Positions 1 through 6,391 of a DNA stretch of 20,503 nucleotides are shown piece by piece (position 1 is the first letter of the stretch; every line of letters begins with the position of its first letter). This DNA is from a virus. Both the position numbers and the translations under genes were made by a program. Location of the stretch: IMG/VR virus record IMGVR_UViG_3300033155_002143, positions 1 through 20,503 of that record, one strand, 5' to 3'. Under the pieces are notes generated by a model, which saw only the letters and a list, made by a program, of their open reading frames with translations, made no database searches and was not told the DNA's origin.

Positions 1-1
1 A

Positions 2-133
2 CGCGTTGTCGGAGTTGGTCAAAAGGTTATGGCGCAAAAGGCCGTTGCCGCTGAGAAAGAATTGGGTATGAGCATGGAAGAAATGGTTGCAAAAATGAAG
101 GCCATGAAAGCCGACGGACTTTTGACCGATTAA
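2..133 (+). CDS. 3' end of an unrecognised gene (partial)
   Basis: The frame is open from the first full codon of the window and ends in TAA at 131-133, leaving 43 residues. The visible C-terminus is Lys/Met/Ala/Glu-rich and helical in character (for example MSMEEMVAKMKAMKADGLL), with no motif I recognise. It is followed within 25 bases by a strong hairpin terminator, which supports it as the real last gene of a transcription unit. Base composition is more balanced than in the purine-rich phage genes downstream. It could be a phage gene from a neighbouring operon or a chromosomal gene beside a prophage; the fragment is too short to tell. Confidence 0.6.
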   Translation, partial: RVVGVGQKVMAQKAVAAEKELGMSMEEMVAKMKAMKADGLLTD

Positions 134-154
134 CCACGAACCACGAACCACGAA
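134..154. repeat. CCACGAA x3 short tandem repeat
   Basis: Three perfect head-to-tail copies of the 7-mer CCACGAA directly follow the stop codon at 131-133, and two more bases (CC) begin a fourth copy. The array sits between that stop and the terminator stem. It looks like an intergenic slippage-type microsatellite; no function is visible. Confidence 0.85.
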
Positions 155-156
155 CC

Positions 157-195
157 AATGCCCGAATGATTCAATTCATTCGGGCATTTCTTTTT
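157..195 (+). terminator. Rho-independent terminator
   Basis: A perfect 13-bp stem pairs AATGCCCGAATGA (157-169) with TCATTCGGGCATT (176-188) around a 6-nt loop, and is followed by TCTTTTT. The GC-rich centre, short loop and U tract are the classic intrinsic terminator layout. It closes the gene ending at 133 and insulates the downstream phage operon from it. The stem is symmetric, but the A/T flank favours + strand termination. Confidence 0.9.
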
Positions 196-210
196 ACCCA
201 CCCACCGAGT

Positions 211-315
211 ACTTTCAACTGCAATAACATTACCTCAAACCATCACAGCCGGGAAGACTTCAGCACCCATGATTTCACCTCGCATTGTTTCAACTCAAAC
301 GATTTCAACTGAAAG
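211..315. repeat. Degenerate 15-bp tandem repeat array, 7 units
   Basis: Cutting the sequence into consecutive 15-mers from base 211 aligns seven units without gaps. Unit positions 7 (A), 9 (C) and 14 (A) are the same in all seven; position 5 (T) and position 6 (C) hold in six. Best units are GATTTCACCTCGCAT (271-285), TGTTTCAACTCAAAC (286-300) and GATTTCAACTGAAAG (301-315); TTTCAACT occurs three times. A period of 15 equals five codons. The + strand frame from ATG 166 to TGA 312 reads pentads such as DFSTH, DFTSH and CFNSN, and the - strand reads SFELK-like pentads interrupted by a stop. No SD precedes ATG 166, so I list it as a repeat, not a gene. It may be a decayed pentad-repeat gene or a protein-binding array. 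Confidence 0.7.
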
Positions 316-328
316 CATCTACCCCTCT

Positions 329-367
329 GGGGGGTTTTCAATCCTTGGGGGTGGGGATAAACCCCCC
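329..367. other. G-tract/C-tract hairpin, possible structured RNA or G-rich element
   Basis: GGGGGGTTT (329-337) is exactly complementary to AAACCCCCC (359-367), giving a 9-bp stem around a 21-base loop. The loop contains two more G runs (347-351 and 353-356), so a G-quadruplex could compete with the stem. A smaller alternative hairpin, CCCC(TCT)GGGG, uses 322-332. There is no U tract immediately after the stem, so I do not call a terminator. The element lies between the 15-bp repeats and the promoter candidate. Confidence 0.5.
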
Positions 368-406
368 TGATTAGCTATGTAATTTTTCCAGTTTGAGGAG
401 TTAGTG

Positions 407-475
407 ATGAAAGCCTTTGCTTTGCTGCGGTGGCGAAGCCGTTGCTGCATTGATCCGTTTAATGGATTGATGTAG
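407..475 (+). CDS. Possible 22-codon micro-ORF / leader peptide
   Basis: ATG 407 is preceded by AGGAG (396-400) at a 6-base spacing, an excellent SD, and the frame runs to TAG 473-475, encoding a 22-residue peptide with a basic middle (RWRSRCC) and the tail IDPFNGLM. That tail is one of four copies of a repeated dyad element that also encodes IDPLNG in the terminase and IEPFNG in the gene ending at 17622. It could be a true micropeptide, a leader, or the 3' remnant of a lost gene. Support is the SD and the shared tail only. Confidence 0.35.
   Translation: MKAFALLRWRSRCCIDPFNGLM
449..471. repeat. Dyad element copy A (core CCRTTTAATGG)
   Basis: This is an imperfect inverted repeat: ATTGATCCGTT pairs with AATGGATTGAT around a single central base. 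It is related to three further copies at 5082-5112, 10656-10682 and 17521-17547. Here it forms the end of a possible micro-ORF, about 50 bases upstream of the promoter candidate. Confidence 0.75.
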
Positions 476-518
476 TGATGGTGGGGAAAATTAATGGGGA
501 GGGTTGGGGCTACTTAGC

Positions 519-547
519 TGTACATTGGTTTTGAAATAGCCTATAAT
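519..547 (+). promoter_or_regulatory. Sigma-70-type promoter candidate
   Basis: A perfect -10 hexamer TATAAT (542-547) lies 17 bases after TGTACA (519-524), which matches four of six bases of the consensus -35 TTGACA. The start of the first long gene is about 40 bases downstream. This is the best promoter I see in the window and the natural start of the packaging operon. The weak -35 leaves room for a phage activator. Confidence 0.5.
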
Positions 548-586
548 GAAAGAAAATAATTAAATTTTGTTTTGGAAGGGAAGCTT

Positions 587-1834
587 ATGACTTGGTGGGA
601 TGGAGTGCCAGCTGAATATGAGCGGCATTTGCCAGGACCAGGGCCGACGCATCGAGAAGTGCTAAAAGGGCTTGGGCAAAGAGGGCTTGAAGAAGGGATG
701 GAACCTTTTCTCGAAGTGGGGCAGGGGGTTAAAGAGTCGCTTAAGAGGGTTTATGCTGTAGCGGCTCAACCACTTGGGGGAGAAGCAGTAAAGCCAAAGC
801 CCTTTGGGGAGGCTCCTTTTGAATTTATGGGAGCTTTGGCGGGTTATATTGCTTCGTTGCCTATTAAGGTTGTCGGGGATCTGGTTGAGAAGGGTGGGAG
901 GTTGAGGAAGGAAGCTGCACAAACTCTTCTCGGTGGGGGAAGAGGGGAAGGTGGGGAGTGGACTCAAGAACAGGTTGATATGTCAATGTTGGCTACTGAA
1001 GTAACTCTGGGTGCTATGGTTGGTGGTGGGCCAGGAGCTGGAACTGGTCCGGCTAATATAGCTTTGAAGAGTACAGGAAAAGGGGCTAAGCGAGTTGTTG
1101 GAGCACTTGAAATGTTGGCGAAAGAATTTCGACTGATGAAGAGACCTAAACTTACTAAGTTGAATGAGGGTTGGCTTTATAGAGGTGTTTCAAAAGCTGA
1201 ATTAGATATAGCTAAACAATCTTATCCTACAGTTATTAAAGGGTTAAAAAATATTCCTAACGAAGTTCTTGCTAAAATTAAAGAAGTTGGTTTAGCTCCT
1301 GTAGAACGTACTGATATTCATGGTAGGTTTCGTCCTTCTAAGAATAGGGTTGAATATCAAATAACTACGAAGCTTCCTAAAGAGACTATTCCTCACGAGA
1401 TTCTTCACGGAGTGCAGATCTCGAAGATGGGGAAAAGGGCTAGTGCTATTCCAAATGCAGTTCTCGAGGCTCATGCCTATGAGTTTGAAGGGCAATTTAT
1501 GAAGGCGGTTGAGGGTTTGGCTCCTGGAGAGAAGATCACTGGGGAAATGTTTGATCAGCTTTATAAGAGCTCGCTAAAAAGTATGACTGAGAAATATGGG
1601 ACTAATCTTAGTACTTATAAAATGGAGGATGTGCTGAGGCAAGCTTACTCGGCTCGAAAAGGAGAGCTGCAAAGCCTTGTGAAACCACCTAAGACTGTAG
1701 GGGTAAAGCTTGCTGAGTTTACTCGGAAAGGTGAGGCAAAGATGCCTAAGCTTAGCCAAGAGGATAAGGCACTGCGAGATATAACCAAGGCATCTATGGG
1801 ACGATTTTTGAGAGAGCAAGGGTTGATTAGATAA
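587..1834 (+). CDS. Phage protein with HExxH zinc-metallopeptidase-like motif
   Basis: The product has about 415 residues. An in-frame TTG at 572 exists, but ATG 587 sits just behind GGAAGGGAAG, a better start. The N-terminal 180 residues are Gly/Pro/Glu-rich with amphipathic stretches and no recognised domain. The C-terminal half contains HEILH (H270, E271, H274) within IPHEILHGVQ, the HExxH zinc-binding and catalytic signature of minimal zincins; it resembles the HELxHxxQ form of DUF4157-type domains. Acidic residues E294, E299 or E301 could be the third ligand. It is the first gene after the promoter and lies directly upstream of the small-terminase candidate. Possible roles are a prohead/virion protease or an ejected polyvalent protein; both are inference. 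The motif is clear, the role is not. Confidence 0.6.
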   Translation: MTWWDGVPAEYERHLPGPGPTHREVLKGLGQRGLEEGMEPFLEVGQGVKESLKRVYAVAAQPLGGEAVKPKPFGEAPFEFMGALAGYIASLPIKVVGDLVEKGGRLRKEAAQTLLGGGRGEGGEWTQEQVDMSMLATEVTLGAMVGGGPGAGTGPANIALKSTGKGAKRVVGALEMLAKEFRLMKRPKLTKLNEGWLYRGVSKAELDIAKQSYPTVIKGLKNIPNEVLAKIKEVGLAPVERTDIHGRFRPSKNRVEYQITTKLPKETIPHEILHGVQISKMGKRASAIPNAVLEAHAYEFEGQFMKAVEGLAPGEKITGEMFDQLYKSSLKSMTEKYGTNLSTYKMEDVLRQAYSARKGELQSLVKPPKTVGVKLAEFTRKGEAKMPKLSQEDKALRDITKASMGRFLREQGLIR

Positions 1835-1848
1835 GGGAGAAAGAGAAG

Positions 1849-2370
1849 ATGGGTAGGCCAGTAGAAAATTTACCAGATCGAATTGCAATTAAGCAACTAA
1901 GAAATCATCACAGGTCTATGGCGCGGGATATTGTTGCTATGGGTGAGGTGAGGAATAAGGACTTGGCTCGGATATATAATATGCTTCCTCCGCAGATTTC
2001 AATTATAGTGAATTCTCCGGTGTTTATTGCTGAGGTGGCAAGGCTCGAGGCTGAGGTTGAGGAATCTATCTGTGATGTGCGAGAAGGGATTAGGCTCTTG
2101 GTTCCAAGAGCTGAGCAAGTTTTGAAGGAAGAGCTTTTTAAAGATGATGGTCCTGTGGCTGGGGAGGAGCTAAGCCTCTCCGAGCGGAAGCTTCGCCTTG
2201 CTGTGGCTACAGATATTCTTGATCGAGACTCAGGAAAGAAGAAACATGGGGAAAGTGCGGCGAAGAGTTTGCATTTTCATAGCCATAATGAGATTCATAT
2301 GGTAGGGGGTATGACTACAGAGGAACTTCAGAACGATGTTTTTTCACTGATTGAGGATGTTGAGGACTAA
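1849..2370 (+). CDS. Putative terminase small subunit (HTH protein)
   Basis: The product has 173 residues, with a start behind GGGAGAAAGAGAAG. Residues about 20-70 read as a helix-turn-helix followed by a helical arm, including the stretch NKDLARIYNMLPPQISIIVN and then a PVF-x-AEVARLEAEVEE segment. This pattern (an 'NK-ELA' HTH, then SPxF and a long helix) is one I associate with small terminase subunits, which recognise the packaging site and feed DNA to the large subunit. The C-terminus has a His-rich SLHFHSHNEIH segment. The stop TAA (2368-2370) overlaps the next ATG as TAATG, implying translational coupling. Position just ahead of the large terminase, separated only by a methyltransferase, supports the call. 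A general DNA-binding regulator is the alternative. Confidence 0.6.
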   Translation: MGRPVENLPDRIAIKQLRNHHRSMARDIVAMGEVRNKDLARIYNMLPPQISIIVNSPVFIAEVARLEAEVEESICDVREGIRLLVPRAEQVLKEELFKDDGPVAGEELSLSERKLRLAVATDILDRDSGKKKHGESAAKSLHFHSHNEIHMVGGMTTEELQNDVFSLIEDVED

Positions 2371-3287
2371 TGGAACAATTAATTTCTGATAAAGAAGTGG
2401 CCGATGTTCTGCAAGAACATATAGGTATTTCAAAAGCTTCTGCTCAAGACTGGCTTATGGATGCACTAAGTATTGCTCCCGCTTTACTGGGTATACCTAC
2501 AGTTCCTATGATGCCTATGATGCGTTATCGAGGGGCCAAGAAAACGGTAGCGGCTAAATTAGCGAAAAGTATGCCTATGGTTAAAGGAACCTATCACGAA
2601 CCTTTTGTTGGTTCTGGTTCTTCTCTTCTTCGAGTTGGAAAGGCGGGTAAATTTAAGGAAGCTATCGTAGCTGATTTAAACCCCCAGGTTACTGAATATC
2701 TTAGTGCAATTAAAAAAGATCCTGAGGGAGTTAGAAAAAGTTTTTTGCATTTTACTTCTGGTTTGATTCGGGGAGAACAAGGAAAAGTACTAAAAGAAGA
2801 TATTCCTTTTATAAAAGAAGTTTGGAATCAGCTTCAAAAAGGAACCTATAAAGAAGCGGATAAAGCTGGTGCTCATTTATTCCTTGGTAACTATAACCGA
2901 GTTTATATGCCTGGAGAAATACCTCGAGTTAGCCCCGGAAATTATACTTTGCCAGGAAGTACCGCTGAAAAGATTATGAACTTGGGCGAGATAATGCAAA
3001 AAAGAAATGTTAAGATTAAAACCCAAAGCTGGGAAAAAAGTTTAGCTGATGTTAAGCCTGGTGACTATGTAAATTTAGACACACCTTATTTGAAAACTTT
3101 GGGTTATCCAGGTATAAAAAATACCGCTGTAGCAGATCATGCTAAAATGAGTCAGTTGCTTGAAGAACTAAGTAGTAAAACATCTGGTGTGGTTTATAAT
3201 TCCCCTTTGGGTGCTAAGGAGTTTCCTTGGCTTACTTTTAAACCTACAGGGTTGTTAAGAGGTCAAGAGGTTGTGGGAGAATGGTAA
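2370..3287 (+). CDS. D12-class (Dam-like) DNA adenine N6-methyltransferase
   Basis: The product has 305 residues and should transfer a methyl group from S-adenosylmethionine to the N6 of adenine in a short DNA target. D12-family features appear in order: RYRGAKK (about residues 52-58), the SAM loop EPFVGSGSS (77-85), the acidic ADLNPQVTEYLSAIKKDP segment, and catalytic motif IV as DTPY (D237-Y240), a variant of DPPY/NPPY. A Met/Pro-rich N-terminal extension of about 50 residues precedes the domain. Its ATG overlaps the stop of the small-terminase candidate. It sits between the two terminase genes, an unusual place for a modification gene, and is AT-richer in appearance than the terminase that follows, suggesting a late insertion. 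Protection from host restriction or marking of packaging sites are plausible roles; the target is not readable from sequence. Confidence 0.85.
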   Translation: MEQLISDKEVADVLQEHIGISKASAQDWLMDALSIAPALLGIPTVPMMPMMRYRGAKKTVAAKLAKSMPMVKGTYHEPFVGSGSSLLRVGKAGKFKEAIVADLNPQVTEYLSAIKKDPEGVRKSFLHFTSGLIRGEQGKVLKEDIPFIKEVWNQLQKGTYKEADKAGAHLFLGNYNRVYMPGEIPRVSPGNYTLPGSTAEKIMNLGEIMQKRNVKIKTQSWEKSLADVKPGDYVNLDTPYLKTLGYPGIKNTAVADHAKMSQLLEELSSKTSGVVYNSPLGAKEFPWLTFKPTGLLRGQEVVGEW

Positions 3288-3291
3288 AGTA

Positions 3292-5130
3292 ATGCTTTCT
3301 AAGATACCAAAAACGTATAGGGAGAACTTAGCCTGGCGAAGATCTATTCTTCAGAAAGCGAAGAGAGACCAAGTTTTTCGCGCCAAGGTTAGGGAGCTTT
3401 TTCATAGGGATATTATCTTTGCTTTTAATGCATTTTTCTATACTCTTGATGTTCGGAGAAGGCCCTTCCATCATCAGCCTTTTTGTACCTATCCTTATCA
3501 AGAAGAAAAGGTGTTGCTTCAGTTGGTCGAGGCGATTAACGGAGGGAAGGATTGTCCGATTGAGAAAAGTAGGGATATGGGAGCTTCGTGGCTGGTGATT
3601 CTTACTTTCTTATGGTTCTGGCTTGATCCTAAAGGTGGAACGGATTTCTTGCTTGGATCAAGAATCGAGGACTACGTAGATAAAAAGGGTGATATGAGAA
3701 CCCTGATGGAGAAGGCGAGGTATACGTTGAGGAAACTTCCTCGATGGCTTCTCCCCAAAGGGTTTGTCTGGAAGAAACATGATAACTTTATGAGGTTGCA
3801 GAATCCTGCAACGGGGGCTTCAATAACTGGGGAATCAAATAACGCGAACTTCTCAACTGGTGGTCGATATGCTGCGGTTCTTTTTGATGAATTTGCTAAG
3901 TGGGAGGGAACGGATAAGGCTGCGTGGACTGCCGCTGGTGATGCTACCCCCTGTCGGATTCCGGTTTCGACTCCGTTTGGGGCGGCAGGGCAGTACTATG
4001 ACTTAGTCACCGACCCAACGAAGACGAAGATAAGATTGCATTGGTCTCTGCATCCTTTGAAGGCTTTGGGAGCTTACTGCAACTGGCCTCGAGCGAAGGA
4101 AGATGAAGATCTTGTTGGGGAGGCACTTGAGGCGTTGATTCGTTCTCCTTGGTATAACAAAGAATGCCAACGAAGGTCTCCTGCGGAAGTTGCGCAAGAA
4201 CTTGACATAGACTATATTGGAGCAGGAAGACCTGCTTTTGATGGAAAGGCTGGGAAACGGATAGGAACTCTTCTTAAGATCGGCCGAGCGCCTGAAACCT
4301 ACTATGACTTTGATCTGGGGGGCTTGAAGTTAATTGAGATAGGAGAAGTGCGGGACTCTGAAGGGTTCCTTACCGTTTTTCATAGACCGAGGAAAGAAGA
4401 TGCCTACGTGGTTGGGGTAGATGTAGTTGAGGGAACAGAGGATGGTGATTTTGCGGTGCTTAAAGTGTTGAATCGAAGGACTAAAGATTGTGACGCAACT
4501 TATTTTTCCCGGATTAATGAGGTTGAACTTGCTCGAGTAGTTAAATGTGTCTCTGATCTTTATAGCACAACTGATGCCCCCTGGGTAGGGATTGAAACAA
4601 ATTCTCCGGGCTTGGCTACTTTTGATTTCTGTGCCGAGGTTTATGACATTCACAATCTCTTTATGATGCCGGTGTTTGACTCAGCTAAGCAATCGGTAAG
4701 CTTTAAAAAGGGCTGGAGGACGACTGAGTCATCTCGAAAAGTCTTGGTCTCTGGGGTCAAAAATTGGCTCATTGAGAAGCAAGGGTGGGGAGATTCTCGA
4801 CTTTGTCGTGAGATGACTACTTTTGTGGTTAATAAGAATAAGAAACCCGAGGCCAAAGCAGGTTGCAACGATGATGAGGTTATGGCCTGGGGTGTAGCGA
4901 TTCAAGTAGATCTGATTGCACCAGAGGCCTCTTATGTCGCTCCGATAGCCCTGAGGGAAGATGGACTTGCCTTGGATGTTTTTAATCCGAAGGAAGATGG
5001 AAGTCCGAAGACGATTGAAGAACGTTGCTTCCTTTGTGCTTTAGGAAAGCAGCAAGAGAAAATAAACTTAAACCAATTTGGCTCGATTGATCCATTAAAT
5101 GGAATGATTGAGTATGGATGGGGAGGGTAA
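3292..5130 (+). CDS. terL: Terminase large subunit (ATPase-nuclease)
   Basis: This 612-residue packaging motor translocates DNA into the prohead through the portal and cuts it. ATG 3292 is preferred over the in-frame TTG at 3271, which would overlap the methyltransferase. The N-terminal ATPase shows a deviant Walker A loop KSRDMGAS (K92-S99), with the lysine at the start of the loop as in lambda gpA, a Walker B strand AAVLFDE (D199, E200) and a motif III VSTP (225-228). The C-terminal RNase H-like nuclease shows VGVDVVEG (D377), VGIETN (E435) and CNDDEV (D527/D528), the expected three acidic sites. Length is typical. The last codons carry copy B of the dyad repeat, encoding SIDPLNG. The next gene starts four bases after the stop. 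Confidence 0.96.
   Translation: MLSKIPKTYRENLAWRRSILQKAKRDQVFRAKVRELFHRDIIFAFNAFFYTLDVRRRPFHHQPFCTYPYQEEKVLLQLVEAINGGKDCPIEKSRDMGASWLVILTFLWFWLDPKGGTDFLLGSRIEDYVDKKGDMRTLMEKARYTLRKLPRWLLPKGFVWKKHDNFMRLQNPATGASITGESNNANFSTGGRYAAVLFDEFAKWEGTDKAAWTAAGDATPCRIPVSTPFGAAGQYYDLVTDPTKTKIRLHWSLHPLKALGAYCNWPRAKEDEDLVGEALEALIRSPWYNKECQRRSPAEVAQELDIDYIGAGRPAFDGKAGKRIGTLLKIGRAPETYYDFDLGGLKLIEIGEVRDSEGFLTVFHRPRKEDAYVVGVDVVEGTEDGDFAVLKVLNRRTKDCDATYFSRINEVELARVVKCVSDLYSTTDAPWVGIETNSPGLATFDFCAEVYDIHNLFMMPVFDSAKQSVSFKKGWRTTESSRKVLVSGVKNWLIEKQGWGDSRLCREMTTFVVNKNKKPEAKAGCNDDEVMAWGVAIQVDLIAPEASYVAPIALREDGLALDVFNPKEDGSPKTIEERCFLCALGKQQEKINLNQFGSIDPLNGMIEYGWGG
5082..5112. repeat. Dyad element copy B (core CCATTAAATGG)
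   Basis: This imperfect palindrome near the 3' end of the large terminase gene pairs CTCGATTGATCCATT with AATGGAATGATTGAG. Bases 5082-5102 are the exact reverse complement of 17527-17547, a 21-base identity. It ends about 20 bases before the start of the next gene. Confidence 0.85.
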
Positions 5131-5133
5131 GCT

Positions 5134-5487
5134 ATGGGTGAAAATGTAAAGACTATGGAATTGTTTCGAGGAGCTAATGGGGCGATTGAGAAAAATAAGA
5201 CGCTTACGAGTGATGCCTTGGATATGAGACATGTGAATCTGGATGGTTATTTCAGTCTGCATATGATTAATACAGGAGGGACTGTTACAGCTACGGTTTT
5301 GGTTTGTTCGACAAAGACGGGGACTTTTGTAGCTCCGGATACAGCAGTGACGATTATAAGTGCGCAAGCAGCGGGAACTGGATTTGCAAGCTTCTCACCT
5401 CCGGTTGCTCCGTTTATGAAGATTTTGTTTACAGAGACTGATGTGGCTGCTGTAACAGCTATGGATGCTTGGTTGAATTATCAATAA
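5134..5487 (+). CDS. Small beta-rich putative structural protein
   Basis: The product has 117 residues and a start six bases after GGGAGGG. It alternates short hydrophobic strands with Thr/Gly/Ala turns (GGTVTATVLVCSTKTGTF, then VAPFMKILFT), as in small beta-sandwich virion proteins. There are no Cys clusters, signal peptide or membrane segment. It follows the terminase by three bases and precedes a lectin-fold protein, so it may be a small head or tail decoration component, or the first gene of the adsorption module. I do not recognise the family; function is inference from position and composition. Confidence 0.6.
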   Translation: MGENVKTMELFRGANGAIEKNKTLTSDALDMRHVNLDGYFSLHMINTGGTVTATVLVCSTKTGTFVAPDTAVTIISAQAAGTGFASFSPPVAPFMKILFTETDVAAVTAMDAWLNYQ

Positions 5488-5513
5488 GGCTGCGAAACAG
5501 TGAGGAGAATATA

Positions 5514-6359
5514 ATGGGAAAAGAATTAGCTTGGGATCGTTTAGGACCTTGGGCTCCTTATTTAAAACTAAGTCAGCCATTAGTAACTGGGCAAAAAACA
5601 AGTTATGCTACTGGTGATGATGGTGATTTAGAATTAGGTCTTAGTAGAGGTTATACTGTTTTAACTACTGGGCAGTATTCTGGAACGAGTAATATTGTGA
5701 TCAACGGAAAAACCCATGCCTTGAGCAATAACTGCGTGCAGGACAACAAAACCGGGCTCATGTGGGCGAGGTATGTGCCCACGGCGGACATCGGGCCGGC
5801 AGCGGATGGACAATTATTCTGGGATCAATGGACGCTGGGGCCTAAAACCGACATCAGTTTTACGGCCGGAACTAAAATAATTAATTCTGTGGCGGATAAT
5901 TTTAATACGTATGCATTGTGCGTGGGTCGAAAAGTGGCAATCACCGGAGCCGGCGAGGCGGGCAATAACCAGACAGTGACCGTGACCGCCATCACTGCAA
6001 ACAATATGACCGTGAGCGAGGCTATCGTGGATGAGGCTGCCGGCGCGTCCGTGTCGTTTGCCACGGTCGACGACCTGATATGGGACGCCCTGGCTCAGGC
6101 CAATGCCAACAGCCTGGGCGGGTACACGGATTGGAGGATTCCGAACTATTTGGAGTTACCCACCATTGTCGATCTGGGGAATGTCGATCCGTGTATTGAC
6201 ACAACGGTTTTTCCGTCTACACCGGGCAACTATCATTGGACCTCATCTACGCGTCCCGACGGCACTACGCACGCGTTCTACGTGGATTTCAGCAACGGGC
6301 TCGTGAGCAGCAGCGGTAAGCAGACGCGTAAGTACTATGGTCGTTTCGTCCGAGGATAG
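5514..6359 (+). CDS. DUF1566/Lcl-domain protein with inserted beta domain and GC-rich foreign segment
   Basis: The product has 281 residues; ATG 5514 follows AGGAG by six bases. Residues 73-86 (NCVQDNKTGLMWAR), 203-215 (GYTDWRIPNYLEL) and 240-280 (HWTSS, AFYVDFSNG, GRFVRG) are hallmark blocks of the DUF1566/Lcl C-terminal domain, a C-type-lectin-like fold used in surface adhesion and a known target class of diversity-generating retroelements. Between blocks one and two, residues about 113-184 form an extra Thr/Val/Ala-rich beta module (FTAGTKIINS to GASVSFAT). The first 60 codons are AT-rich like the neighbours, whereas most of the rest is GC-rich (counted: 24/60 G+C at 5521-5580 against 36/60 at 6001-6060 and 40/60 at 6061-6120). 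That points to a transferred domain fused to a resident N-terminus. A likely role is virion adhesin or receptor binding. Confidence 0.85.
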   Translation: MGKELAWDRLGPWAPYLKLSQPLVTGQKTSYATGDDGDLELGLSRGYTVLTTGQYSGTSNIVINGKTHALSNNCVQDNKTGLMWARYVPTADIGPAADGQLFWDQWTLGPKTDISFTAGTKIINSVADNFNTYALCVGRKVAITGAGEAGNNQTVTVTAITANNMTVSEAIVDEAAGASVSFATVDDLIWDALAQANANSLGGYTDWRIPNYLELPTIVDLGNVDPCIDTTVFPSTPGNYHWTSSTRPDGTTHAFYVDFSNGLVSSSGKQTRKYYGRFVRG

Positions 6360-6391
6360 GTTATTTGGGCATTTGAGAAAGGAAAAAGACT

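Noticed and set aside
166-312. 48-codon ORF reading pentapeptide-like units
   Set aside because: It starts inside the terminator stem without an SD; described under the repeat rather than called as a gene.
211-315. CRISPR-like array
   Set aside because: Units are 15 bp, directly adjacent and degenerate, with no spacers or cas genes.
432-440. GCGAAGC mini-hairpin motif as a dispersed regulatory repeat
   Set aside because: I counted about four copies on the + strand, two of them in ordinary coding sequence, which is not far above chance for a 7-mer.
662-967. Minus-strand ORFs opposite real genes throughout the window (for example 662-967, 4330-4653, 11421-11888, 12234-12731)
   Set aside because: They lie antisense to well-supported genes, have Ser/Pro/Ile/His-rich shadow compositions and no convincing start sites.
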